Below are positions 26,875 through 38,018 of a stretch of 64,000 nt of DNA, piece after piece. Under the pieces are notes generated by a model. That model saw only the letters and a list, made by a program, of their open reading frames with translations. It made no database searches and had not been told where the DNA came from. Every line of letters begins with the position of its first letter. Positions within the stretch are counted from its first letter, which is position 1. The translations under genes were made by a program, and so were the position numbers. Origin of the DNA: Pempheris klunzingeri (taxonomy: Eukaryota; Chordata; Actinopteri; Acropomatiformes; Pempheridae); contig NC_092018.1 of assembly GCF_042242105.1 (NCBI RefSeq), positions 29,109,167 through 29,173,166 on the forward strand, read 5' to 3'.

Positions 26875-27700
26875 TTCTCAAAAGAGCCTGATGTCCCTGT
26901 GACCACTGTTGCCAATATTATTAAGAAGTTTAGGGCACATGGGACTGTAGCCAACATTTACTGGACATCACGAGAGGAATATAGTATATAGTGTATATAT
27001 AGTTTCAAGTCGCACCATCCGTCGCCATCTGAATGAAAATGGACTCCATGGTAGATGACCCAGGAAGACCCCACTTCTAAGAGGGAGACACAAAAAAGCC
27101 AGAGTGGACAAAATGCATGTTGACAAGCCGCAGTATTTCTAGGAGAATGTGTTTTGGATAGATGAAACAAATTTAGCTTTCAAAAAAAGAGAACACCATG
27201 CCTAGAGTGAATCATAGAGGAGGCTCAGTGATTTGTGGTTGCTTTGCTGCCTCAGGCACCGGGTGCCTTGAATCTGTGCAGGACACAATGAAATCTGTCT
27301 GAAATCTGACAATCGAGGCATTTTGGAGCAACACATAGAGCCCAGTGGCAGAAAGCCGTGTCTTAGTCATAGGTCACAAGTCTTCCAACAGGATAATGAC
27401 TCCAAATATTCATCTAAAAACAACCAAGAATGGATGAGAAGAAAACATTGGACCGAACTGAGACGGCCTGCTGTGAATCCCACTGAACATCTGAGGAAAG
27501 AGCTGGAAGTTGGGAGACAGCGTTCAGAGAGAGAACTGGAGCAGTTTGCTCAGCCAAACTACCAGTGGAGAAGTGCAGAAACCATATTCAGAGCTACAGA
27601 AAGCGCTTGATTGCAGGCTTTGCTTCCAAAAGCAGTGTTACAAAATATCAAGTTAAGGGTAACAATATGTGAAGTTATAAATCCAAACCAGAGTTTCAGT
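26875..27700 (+). mobile_element. decayed Tc1-like (Tc1/mariner) transposon
   Basis: Translation of the plus strand in shifting frames gives DVPVTTVANIIKKFRAHGTV (helix-turn-helix), TIRRHLNENGLHGR, VFWIDETNLAF, HRGGSVICGCFAASGTG, VFQQDNDSKYSSKNNQEWM and VNPTEHLRKELE, in the order of a Tc1 transposase. The catalytic residues are traceable (D in WIDET, D in QQDND, E in NPTE). However, the spacing from the second D to E is four residues shorter than in DD34E elements, and several stops and frameshifts intervene. The tail (CCAAAAGCAGTGTTACAAAA) is also typical of Tc1-like elements. No intact terminal inverted repeats are seen. A dead copy. Confidence 0.85.
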
Positions 27701-29052
27701 TCAAATCAATGGGAAATAAAGAATGATGGACACCATGTATGTATATCAACAACACAGAGAATCTTTTGTTTTCTGTTTTTTTTAATGGAATGGTACCGAT
27801 ATTTTCTGTAAGAGGAAACAATGTCCAAATGACTGATTATCAAACTGTGCATGTCTTCTGGTTTAAGGTGAAGAAGGTGAAACTTGTCCTCACAATTAAT
27901 TCACTCTCTTAAAGTTGAGACATTTTTGTAGGACTATAGGCTCAGACAAATGCTGACGGTATCAATCGTACCACTGGCATTAAAGACAAAGAAAAATAAA
28001 TAAACATGTGGTTTATTGTGACTCAGAAGTGTGGGGTTTAAACAATGTGAGTGTATCATCCTGATAAATTGTAAGCATTTGTCCAGTAGCTGCAAATATA
28101 AGCAGAACATCCAATAAGCTTGTGGTAGAGCTACCACTGCACCAAAAACATCAAATCCTCTAACCTGAGGAGTTGCTGCCCCCTGCTGTCACACTGCAAT
28201 CATGAAAATATTGAAATCCTCCCTTGGATGTGTGGCAACATGTGGCAGGGGAGCAACATTTTGTAGCATTGATTCAGAGATCACTTAAAAATGTTGACAT
28301 TTTAAAAATGAAGAAATAAAAGAACTGTCATATCTGAATCCTTTGCAACTTCTGTTATTGATAAATTCCACAGATTTAGATTTTTTTTTTTTAAATAGAA
28401 AATGGATTCTGTAGGACCCTGCATGTGCTGAACATGCAGCAACTATGTTCATGTTTTTATAAAAAAAGTAATCATATTTCTTTGTGATCACAGCAATCAA
28501 GAGAAAAAATATGTTATTTAGGTTAATGCCCTTCCTGGAGTTGGCGCTCCATAATGCCATAGAAATTAAATATCTATCTATCAGTTTCCCGGCTGGGTCC
28601 AGAATAGCAAACCTGCTCCCGGACATGACCCTGCTGTACCTGTTAGTTGTTGTTGTGGACAATCTGAATGCTTGTCTGGATGTGATCTCTTGTATTAGAC
28701 CCCAAAGGTTGCAGTTTTTCATGTAAATAGTTGAGAAAAGACAAGATACAATTAAACATGTTTTATCCACATGTGAAAATTGTTTATTACAAGAGTATAT
28801 GGTACAAAAGTAGTTGTGTACATCTAATTTTTGTTCTTTACATGCACGACACTTCCACACAGTGTATTGTTTGAGAGTTGTACAGATGTCCTGGAGCTCA
28901 GCTGGGCTCAAAGAGTAACTGTGGGTACATTTGGCTAATGAATAGAATCTGCATTTGTATGTTCGATTATTGTTTGAGAGAACAAAATCAGGCGGTCACT
29001 CATCCCCACACTTAATCACATTCTGTACAAGCACGCACACTGTGGCCCCCCT

Positions 29053-29079
29053 CACACACACACACACACACACACACAG
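29053..29079 (+). repeat. (CA)n microsatellite
   Basis: About 13 CA units. Confidence 0.9.
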
Positions 29080-29199
29080 CAGGCACATTCAAATCACGTC
29101 AGTAACTCTTCAAAACTTAATTCTGTGTTAGTACATCCAATGAGTGATGCAACTCCTCAAAACTGGGTTGCTTCACTCACTAATTCTGCCAGTCAGCAC

Positions 29200-30230
29200 A
29201 AAGTTAGTGATTTTAGTTAGTTTTTGTTAGATTATTAGTTTATTAGTAGGTTAGTTTGTTAGTTTGCAGAGAGCTAACAGAGAGCCCTTGGGTTAGTCTC
29301 TGTTAATTTAACTTTAGGAGATGTTAGTAGCTTGTTGAGAGAACAAAACTATCTACCTTGTTTCGAAGGACTTCTCTTGAGCGCGTCACTGACACAGTGA
29401 GAGCTGTAGGACTCCTCAGTGGGCCCATTGATAAAAAAGCATACACTCATGGCACTAGAAGATGCTCTGGGTAATAGCTTCCATGTAATGTCATTTCAAA
29501 AACATCACTAGTACCACAAGGCATGCTTTGAGATGGAATAATATGATTTCAGACATCGGGACTGAAATAACATTTCAGTCAGAAAGAACAGAGATGTTAG
29601 TAAGAGCAACAGGTGGACCTTTACAGCCTCACCACTGTTAGTATCTACACCGTAATAAGTTAGTAGCTGAGTCGAGGTTTGCTTGGCTTGTGTCTTACTG
29701 TTTCACGTGTAGTGACGACAAGCCAGGCACTCACCTGCGAAGGTTGACCACACAGCACACGGGCAGAGACAGAGGGTCGGTCCCTGATGGTGTAAATTTA
29801 GCCTGTGAGGTGTGACACAGTCTGGCAATATGGAATCAGATCAGAATTGGTTTTTGTAAGGATCCTTCTAAAGTATGTGGTCAACCCAGTTCGATATCGG
29901 CAGCTGTTTCTGGTCCTCTCCTCATCTAGAGGTTAATAACATTTCCCTTCCCAGGTCCTGAAACCCTTCTGGACTTGCTTACGTTAACAGTTTTCATTGG
30001 TTTTCCTCTTTAATTATCAGTCTAAGGGGGTCATTTCTAGAAGGATTGCAGGATCATGAGAGAGGAGTGTGCGCATCAGACTGCGGGCATAAAGCAGAGG
30101 GTTAGTCATGGGTTAGAAAGAACAAGGCCAGCCATTAGCATTCAGAGAACAGGTTAGTAATCATTCGACTGTTAGCAGACATTAGTATTGTTAGATATTA
30201 GTGAGATACTGTTAGTAGCACCCAGACCTG
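29200..30230 (+). repeat. cryptically simple region enriched in GTTAG/TTAGT
   Basis: GTTAGT-type words recur densely at 29205-29275 and then sporadically to about 30220 (GTTAGTAAG, CTGTTAGTA, GGTTAGTAA). The array is not clean and no unit length is fixed. No coding potential is seen. Confidence 0.6.
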
Positions 30231-32958
30231 GGTAAAAAGCTATTTACACATAACTATTAGCATTTGCTGTAATTTGCTTAAGTATCAGATGATGGGGGTG
30301 TAGGCATCAGGACAGTTTAACTAATGCCAGCAGGCATCATTTAGAAAACTACACACCATTCATTTTCCAGTGACATTCTTGTGATTATGTGAATCACAAG
30401 AATCCCCACCTAACTGGTACTTCACTGACGGCGAAACAAATGCTAAGAATCATTTGTAAATATTTTTTCATCCCTTCTCTGGAACATCCAGTGGCTAAAA
30501 GAAGAGCTTCAGGCATTTTAAAACTATGCAGCTATGAAAGAAAACACCGAAAAGCAGCTAGTAGCTTCAGGACCATTACACATGTCTGTTTGTCATCAGA
30601 CAGACACGATACACATGCACACGAACGCACACAAATAGAGCACATGCACACGGACACATGCACTCACGCAGACACACGCGCCCACATACTACAGGAACGG
30701 TATATGCATACTGATAGATATGTTGGTGTTAAGACAGACAAAGAACATACTGTGTGAATTACACATTGTCAGAATGTGAGAGAACGAGTCATTCTCACAC
30801 AACAAAGCAAAATTAACATCAGAGGCTTAAAATATCAGAGCTCTCCAGCTGTGGCGTGGATACATGCTGGCTTTGGTGAGAAGTTACCACGCAGGACAGC
30901 ACCACCATTAAAGCGCCCCTTCTGGTGAATTTAAAGTGTCTTATAGAGGGAGAAGTGGCCAGCGTGTTAGACAGAGTAACCATGGTAACAGAGTGAAGAG
31001 GTCACTGCACACAGCAGCTGAAACAGACAGGACTGAGAGGTGTTCCATGGCTGCACTGTCACTGTTTTTGATCAGCCAGAAAAAAGACAAAGAGGGTGAG
31101 CATGGGGTTGGATGAAGCTGGAGTCGAATCACTCACGGCCAGGAAAATACACACATGTTAGGGAGGCAGGAGAGAACACTGCAGCAAATTATTTTTGGAC
31201 TCGAAACACAACCCGGCAAATACCTTCCTGTTAAGTCTGATCATGCTGACACTGACTCTAAAGCAGCGGTGGCATTATTAACTATTCAAAACCCTCGGTT
31301 GCTGATACACAAAAGCGGCAGACGTCGTCTCTCGGCGGGGAAACACTTGAACGAGGATCCTCTCCCTCTGCAGGTACGAGACAGCAGTAATGGCGCCATG
31401 CATCAGTCACTGAGGGAGAAATGACATGATGGCTGTTACAGTCTAAAGGACGTGAAAAAAGGAAGGAATAGAGAAGGGAACGGTGATGTGATTCCCTCTT
31501 TTACACAACATGCTTTTAAAGACAAATTTTTGTCCTGGTCTGACAAACATGCAAACATTTTTCTTTTCCTGATAATCCTGAATAATGTTAAATAATGAAT
31601 CTGAAAAGCTGATTATGCTAATCTGATCTGGTCATGGTCTCCACTTTCAGGATGGTTTATCTCCCCTCTTAACCGTAATCCTGGAAAGGATAGCAGCATA
31701 TAGCAGAAAATATGGCAGCGGTTTAACACATAACTAATCTCCCATGTTCTATCTGTTCCCCATTTATCTGCACTTCCAGCCAGCACAGAGGCTTAACACA
31801 CATGCACAGGGACATGTGGGCTAAGGCGAGATAGAAAAATTGCCTCTGCAGTTTGTATTCATGCAGCCCCATATAACAAGTCACAGTGTGGCGTGTAAAG
31901 TGAATACGGGGGGAAATAAAAGTCACCGTGGTGTAAATCTACTGGCAGGTCCTGTACCAGTCTGTGAGGCAGCACAGCAGAGGACGACGGTGCGATGCAG
32001 CTCGTGAGGTCCGGTGCGAGCCCCGATCTGCTTTTTCATCAGTGTAACTGGAGAGGAACACACAACACAAAGCAACAGAAAAGTGGGACGCAACCCAACT
32101 GTCCTCCCAAGACACCCCAGGGACTACTTTTTCTTTCGTTTTATTGTTTCTCCTTATACTGCTTTTTCATTTAGACACAAATGAGACTGAAATACACCCA
32201 CAGCTCTAGAGATATAAGTCACTTGAGATAGGCTTCATTGATGTCAGTTATCTAACTGGCTGAGTAATGCTATCAAATTCTCCATCTGGTGTTGTGTGTC
32301 AGTCTGTCCTCGTGATTTTGATAAAGCTAATCCAGCCTGTGCACATAACCTGTCCTGATGGTGGATCCCTCCGGGGTCCCGACTCTCTGTGGATCCAGAC
32401 TCCACTGCAAAGTCCATGCAACACTGTCCACAAGGTTACCTACAAAAGAAAAGCACACTGAACAAGGGTGTGGAACATTTTACAGCTGGTCATGAATATG
32501 CATAGTTGGTGTCACGGTCTCTACGCTTTTGCATTACATATTTTGTATGTAATGGCCCACTTTGCCGTATGTTTACCCAAAAAAACCAAAGAAAAACATA
32601 GGCTACAATAAAGATAAGTGTTTGCAGCTCATGCTATACACACCATCCGCCTGGAGATAAAAGACCACGTAGGCTACACTGTATATACTGTGCCTGCAGC
32701 AACAAGATTAATTCTAATCTGGTATATGTCCACCAGAAATATCTTTTCTATAAATAATCATATTTTAAATTCATAAGCCCTGCTGGGATGTCAGATTGAA
32801 AAAGACATTCTCTAACAGACTAGGCCCTCCTCTGCAGGAAAAATGAAACGAGCCAGTGTTTATGTCATCTAGCAACAGATAAGCCCCGCTTGATCAACTA
32901 AAACATTAAATATAAAAGAAGAATAGAATAATTGGAGCTAAAGGGTTTTTTTTCTTAC

Positions 32959-33062
32959 CGGTGGTCTCCAGGTCTCCACACTGTCTCCACACTGTTCCGC
33001 AGCATCATACGGTGCGAAAAGATCACATCATCATCATCATCATCATTGTTTTCTTCCTCCAT
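32959..33062 (-). CDS. putative first coding exon (-), unrecognised product
   Basis: Minus-strand ATG followed by 34 codons: MEEENN, six Asp from a GAT run, then VIFSHRMMLRNSVETVWRPG. It ends at a strong donor, CACCG|GTAAGA, with two bases left over. Possible next exons in frame are 32404-32350 (18 codons, weak splice sites) or 32047-31939 (acceptor ctctccag, 36 residues then TAG). I do not recognise the product. The strong donor and CpG-rich surroundings are the main support. Confidence 0.3.
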
Positions 33063-33108
33063 GCTGAGGGCAGGTTGTTTAACCTGTAAACACACGCCGT
33101 TTGTGTAT

Positions 33109-33110
<2 letters not shown>

Positions 33111-33161
<51 letters not shown>
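33111..33161 (+). repeat. (GT)n microsatellite between divergent putative first exons
   Basis: About 25 GT units located between the two putative initiator ATGs at 33062 (-) and 33250 (+). Confidence 0.95.
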
Positions 33162-33165
<4 letters not shown>

Positions 33166-33249
33166 GATGAACGCCTGCAGTAAAAGGCTGCTCGCCCCCT
33201 GGACCTACACGCTGCGCACTAACTCGAGCCGCGGCAGAGCTTCGTCTAC

Positions 33250-33377
33250 ATGGCTGCCGATCTGAGACAAGCAGATGTGGGGAGTGCCAGGAACAGCTGC
33301 GCACTGACGGGAGCCCAGTCCGGGAGAGCAGGACAAAGTGGAGACGGAAGCCCCGGGACAAAGGAAATGGATGGGAG
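33250..33377 (+). CDS. putative first coding exon (+), unrecognised product
   Basis: A short open frame starts MAADLRQADVGSARNSC in good initiation context (TACATGG) and reaches a GT (AG|GTATTA) after 42 codons and two bases, within CpG-rich sequence. Without splicing it stops four bases later. No family is recognised and no downstream exon is confirmed. It could be the first exon of the HIPK-like relic 0.7 kb downstream, of another gene, or chance. Confidence 0.25.
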
Positions 33378-34068
33378 GTATTAAAGAGAACAGCGACGTC
33401 TTTGACTGAGCAGGACTGCACAGATCTGAATTAATCAGCGGTCTCGGTCTCCAGCTGCTGCCACAGGTTTATGGTCCTTTGTATGCGCACCCTTCATCCA
33501 CCATCTGTGTTTCCTGGGCAACCGAGGACTGCCTGCAGGCACCACCAGCCAATATACAGCAACCACCTCAGACCCAAAACACCACAGTGCTCTGCTACGA
33601 TTGTCCTTAAAGGGGCACACTGTAACCTCACCAAGGCTTATATACATTTTCTATTTAAACCTGCTTATTTCCTCTCATATATGCACGAGAATAAACACAC
33701 ATTTACTCTCCTTGTTGTTGATGTGCAGCTGGGCTACAGTGATGAGTACGATGCTGGGGTACATCCATATATAGTGATAACAGTTTATGTTAAAGTTTAT
33801 CTAATGGTTGGTTTCATGCCTGATCATTCATATTGTAATGATTTGCTGGCAGTTCAGCATTTCATTGTGACTTAATTAATATCTGAAGAATCACACCTTT
33901 GACTTTTGTGTGTGTGTGTGTGTGTGTGCGTGCATGCACACGCACTATTACAGTTTGCTACAAACAAGTAAACACCTGTAAAGGTGGCTAAAGTAGAGCA
34001 CAGAAGCAGAAGTTGTCACCCTCACCTTGTCCTTTTCTCCCTAGGGTTAGGGTTACGACGTACTGTGC

Positions 34069-34612
34069 AGTGACACAGTTTGCTACCTCATTAAGGACTT
34101 CACCAGTGACGGGTGCTTTGGCAAAGTCACCGAGAGTGTGAAGTGTATGAGTGGTAGATCAGGTGATTCTTTACAATGATTCTGCTTTTTGACATATTTT
34201 ATAAGTGAGCTGCTGATACCATGCTGAGTCACTTAACATGTGCCATTTTCCCTCTTCTCTCCACAGATCAAAATGCACAAACTCCTGAGCATTCTTGACC
34301 AAGGTAAGAAGAACGTGGTTTATGTCCTTGAACAGTTTGAACAACAGTTTGATGCAAACCGTGTACACATAGACATGACTGTATTTCTTCTTGATCTGTA
34401 ATAGTCTGCGCCCAGGTCAGTGGTGTCTTTAATTGCCACATTTCTTCCTTTGTCTCTGCAGTTGCTGATGGCCTTTGACCCCCTGCAGGGCACCGGTGTT
34501 GCTCACGCAGACTTGAAGCCAGATAACATGATTCTGGCGGACCACCTGGGTGATGGGTGATTCGTCGCCTCAGAAGTGAGATGTGGGATGACGGCTAACC
34601 TCTGGGTTCCAG
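34069..34612 (+). pseudogene. HIPK-like protein kinase relic (exon fragments)
   Basis: Four separated segments read like consecutive pieces of a homeodomain-interacting-protein-kinase-like domain. 34069-34162 encodes CYLIKDFTSDGCFGKVTESV (glycine-rich loop). 34267-34401 encodes LDQGKKNVVYVLEQFEQ and then stops. 34462-34560 encodes LLMAFDPLQGTGVAHADLK and PDNMILADH (catalytic loop HADLKPDN), then a stop. 34579-34612 encodes GMTANLWVP. AG/GT borders surround the pieces, so it is a decayed intron-bearing copy, not a processed one. The ATP-binding Lys and DFG regions are missing. Fish genomes carry many HIPK-like genes. Assignment is by motif resemblance only. Confidence 0.55.
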
Positions 34613-35261
34613 GTAGGTTCGAACTGCAGTTGTGTGTTTAAGATGGAAATGATCTCACAGAGGTTGTGTTAGTCCTCAGTACACAAGCTGACTGTGACAG
34701 TTACACTTAACAGCTCTTGTGATTCTTTTAGACCACACACAGGGCCCTGAGGGCTCCCTGGGTCTCCCCATTCTGTTAAATTTGCCCTGGAAATCCATGC
34801 CTTCTCCATAAGATGAAATTGTATTTTTGGTGACTATGTTACCTTCACTTTAACATCATCACTTCCAATTTTCTAATTTTAAATGACACAATTAAAATTA
34901 GGCAAAATGGGTGTGGTGCCTAGATTTTACGGATCTTCTCTAAGCAGTGAAGCTGCCTTAAATAGCTTTCATTGCTTGTCTCTGCAATGTGTCAGCATGT
35001 ATCTATTGAGGACTCCTGACCACCCTTACTTACACATTTATTTTCTTTTTTTATATTTAAAATATTATATCACTCTATCAATATTAATATTTGAACAATA
35101 TTACCAAAGTTCATTTATAAATTACTTAGAATCAAATCTGCTACACATAAAACATAAACTAAACAAACATGGTCATACTAAACATTTAACAATACAAACA
35201 TTTATTACTCAACTACCTTTTTCTGTTTGTCTCTGATGAAAATCCATAGTAAACTGAAGCC

Positions 35262-35262
35262 A

Positions 35263-35298
<36 letters not shown>

Positions 35299-35313
35299 GC
35301 CTGCCTGTCTGCC

Positions 35314-35344
<31 letters not shown>
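35262..35344 (+). repeat. (CTGT)n tetranucleotide repeat upstream of DUSP
   Basis: About 20 tandem CTGT units with CTGC interruptions in the middle, ending about 190 bp before the DUSP start codon. It may fall in the promoter or 5' UTR. Confidence 0.95.
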
Positions 35345-35537
35345 TGTTTCGGTCTATTCCTCCCATCATCCAGCTGGGGGCAACAGAGTCTGCGCCCACA
35401 GAAGTTTGGCCCTTCTGAGTTGCCTTACACCGGTAGTGGCCTCTCCGCGGTAGCTCAAAGCTACAAACATTGTTTTAGTTCGTTCACCTTGTTAGTTCAG
35501 CTTTGTTGCAGCGTTAACATTAAGTTTCACGCCGTGT

Positions 35538-36083
35538 ATGCATCAGTCGGGGCCTGCGGGTCTGTCCGGCCTGTGCCGAGTCACCGACCATCTTTACCTC
35601 AGTAATGGCAGAGCGGCCGCTGATCCCTCCCAGGTGACTCGCTGCAGGATAACCTGCATCGTGAACGTTACTGAGACCAGGAGCGGTTGCCCTCCGCCCC
35701 CCGATGTGGAGTACATCCACATCCCGGTGTGTGACTCCCCGCTGTCGCCTCTCGGTGAGCACTTTGACGAGGTTGCAGATAAAATACAGCTAAACGCGGA
35801 GCGCGGTGGACGAACACTGGTGCACTGCAACGCTGGTGTGAGCCGCTCCGCCGCCCTGTGCCTGGCTTATCTGATGAAGCACCGCGGGCTGACTCTCCTG
35901 GAGGCCCACAGCTGGGTGAAGACCTGCCGCCCCATAGTCAGGCCGAATAATGGCTTCTGGGAGCAGCTCGTCCGGTACGAGATGGAGCTCCGTGGGTGCA
36001 ACTCTGTCCGGATGGTGTCCTCCTCCATGGGAGACATACCAGACATTTATGAGGAGGCGGCCAGAAATATGGTGCCACTGTGA
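35538..36083 (+). CDS. dusp18: atypical dual-specificity phosphatase, DUSP18-like, single exon
   Basis: 181 residues, the usual size for the DUSP14/18/21 group, which removes phosphate from Tyr and Ser/Thr and lacks a MAPK-docking domain. The signature HCNAGVSR is at residues 96-103, with catalytic Cys97 and Arg103, and SAALCLAYLMKH follows. The general-acid Asp66 lies in PVCDSPLS. RPNNGFWEQL and the C-terminus MVSSSMGDIPDIYEEAARNM-VPL match DUSP18 better than DUSP14. The coding region is uninterrupted, as in mammalian DUSP18. The ATG at 35538 is the first in frame after upstream stops, shortly before the conserved GLCRVTDHLYLSNG start. In fish it may carry a DUSP14-like name, so the exact paralogue is uncertain. 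Confidence 0.9.
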   Translation: MHQSGPAGLSGLCRVTDHLYLSNGRAAADPSQVTRCRITCIVNVTETRSGCPPPPDVEYIHIPVCDSPLSPLGEHFDEVADKIQLNAERGGRTLVHCNAGVSRSAALCLAYLMKHRGLTLLEAHSWVKTCRPIVRPNNGFWEQLVRYEMELRGCNSVRMVSSSMGDIPDIYEEAARNMVPL

Positions 36084-36800
36084 GGAGGCCACAGAGCTGC
36101 TGTGTGGGACGTTATTTACAGTGGAGGAATGTAGGAGCATGTATGTACTGCTGAGTGTCATACACCTACAGTGGTAACATGCCGTTCACTCATACAGGCT
36201 TAGCCTACATTTTCTAAAAAGAGAAACCAGCTGGTGAAATATAATGCATTGTTGGAAGTTAAATCAGTGGTCCTCTACACAAAAGCATTGTCTAGCTGTC
36301 TATACAATATCTCACAAACGAGCATAAAGCAGAGAAAAAAATGAATTTTGGTTTATTCTTTCCTGCATTAAGCATCTCAGTACCCGTCAGATTCATCTTG
36401 TCACCCTTTGGAGGGGGCCTGACCCCCACGCTGGGAACCACTGGACAGACAGTAGATTAACTGGCTGCACCTTCACCAGCTACAGCAGTAAAATGGCACT
36501 CACACAGTTGCATTAGTATAAAACATTTAAATATTAACCAGAACATAAATCTATTAATGTCATCTATCCAAGTCACAGGTGTCACTTTTCTCCACAGCGA
36601 GTGCTTTTATTTTGAAGACACTTTGTAGGATTTTTAATGGAGTTTTTCCATCGTAATTGTTGTTTAACTTAAGGATTGAGGTACTTCTTCTACCACTGAT
36701 TTATAGGTTTACATAGGACAGGTCCTGAATCCCTAAAGCAGCTGCAACACTGACAGTCAAGTAATACAAACTCATTTGAGACTAGAAAGTACAAAAAGCT

Positions 36801-36806
36801 TTTATT
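36801..36806 (-). terminator. candidate tgoln2 polyadenylation signal
   Basis: AATAAA on the minus strand about 1.8 kb downstream of the tgoln2 stop. Another hexamer is at 37919-37924, inside a repeat element. If the distal signal is used, the 3' UTR would overlap or abut the convergent DUSP transcript, whose own AATAAA candidate is at 36917-36922 (+). Confidence 0.25.
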
Positions 36807-36916
36807 TTAGACTCAATTCTCATCTTAATTGGGTCAGCGCACACACATTTATGCAGTCACACATTTGAAGGACAGCAGGATGTTTTTTTTATGGACAGCC
36901 ATTCCTAACAAAGTAA

Positions 36917-36922
36917 AATAAA
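36917..36922 (+). terminator. candidate dusp polyadenylation signal
   Basis: AATAAA on the plus strand about 830 nt after the DUSP stop codon, a hexamer in a plausible position. It lies within the possible 3' UTR of the convergent tgoln2 gene. Confidence 0.3.
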
Positions 36923-37689
36923 TACTTTATACTTTTAGCTATTAAACATCTCAAAAACATGCTAATTTCATGCTAAATCCAGCCAGCCTGTGTGAAAGAA
37001 TGACTCCTGATGGGTTTTTTAACTAATTTTGATGCTTATGCCACTCATGAAAACAGTAGTGTTGTAAACAAATTTGATTACAAAATGCAGAATCTTCTTT
37101 GCAGATGTCACAATAAAAATATTTTTTGGGAACATAATATGGACTGTGATTCTGCCAAGAAGCACTTTTTTTATGGACATTTCATTCCTCATTGTTATTG
37201 ATAATTTGTTTTCCTTTTTACAGAAATTGTTAATTTAGCAAACAGGCACAATCCAAGAATTACACTCTGGATCACAGTAAAATAGTTCACAATTTGGCAC
37301 AAATCTGTCATCTTTCAACATAAGCACACGCATACTCTAGAGGACAGATCTAATCTAATATATTAGTGGTCAGCCTATTCCTCGAGATGCATTTTTTTCC
37401 AATAGTGCAACTCCTAAACGGCCAAAACAAGCTGCAGCTGTTGGCCAGTTTCCTCCTACAAAACAACAGCTTTTTAGGTTAAAACAATCAACATTTCAGA
37501 CTAGAGTTTCAATGCAAAGCAACAAGTTGCAAACGTTAGAAATGTTCGTAAACAGCATCAGTCACACCTCATGCAATGTTTCACATTGACATTAAGTCTG
37601 GATTTATAAAAAAAAAAAAAAAAAAAAGGCATTTACACATGTACCCAACACCACGACAGCAGTTAAAACATGATTCAGTTATGTTGTAT

Positions 37690-38018
37690 TTGAAAGTTTA
37701 AACATTTTGGGAAATCTACTTTGTTAACTTTCTTGCTGGATGAGAAGACTGACAACACTTCCATCTTTGTGTGCCGAATATGAAGCTACAGTCATCAGGT
37801 GGTTTAGCATTAATAATCCCACCCAAGAAATAGTCCAATGCAGATCCCCATGTGTTATTTTTCCCCTTTTCCAGTCCTCATGCGAGGCTAAGCTACCTAG
37901 CATGGCTATAACCTTTGTTTTATTGAGCAGAGAGACGTGAGTGAGATATTGCTCTTCTTATCTAACTTAGCAAGAAACCAAACAAGCAGGTTTTCCAAAA
38001 TGTCAAACTATTGCTTTA
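37690..38018. mobile_element. second copy of the same teleost repeat, with inverted ends
   Basis: The left end (GTTTAAACATTTTGGGAAATC..TTTCTTGCTGGATGAGAAGA) is the inverted counterpart of the right end (TCTAACTTAGCAAGAAAC..TTCCAAAATGTCAAACTATTGCTTTAA). The right end is shared with the copy at 22975-23414. The interior contains CGAATATGAAGCTACAG and GAGGCTAAGCTACC. It looks like a MITE-type inverted-repeat element inserted in the 3' flank or 3' UTR of tgoln2. Confidence 0.6.

Larger units (their letters stand above)
27701..32958. other. non-coding, no gene confirmed
   Basis: AT-rich sequence with the GTTAG-rich interval and a (CA)n repeat. Putative downstream exons of the minus-strand transcript starting at 33062 may lie at 31939-32047 or 32350-32404, but neither is confirmed. 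Confidence 0.5.
33040..33400. promoter_or_regulatory. CpG-rich segment, possible bidirectional promoter
   Basis: CpGs are dense from about 33160 to 33380 compared with the AT-rich surroundings. Two possible first exons face away from each other, with starts at 33062 (-) and 33250 (+) only 188 bp apart. A (GT)26 tract (33111-33161) sits between them. Confidence 0.4.

Noticed and set aside
28285..28911. Minus-strand 208-codon open frame
   Set aside because: AT-rich, with Lys/Phe/Ile runs and no recognisable domain. The codon pattern is not protein-like, and no family resemblance or splice context supports it.
34041..34056. Telomere-like TAGGGTTAGGGTTA
   Set aside because: Only two to three units. 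Too short to call an interstitial telomeric repeat.
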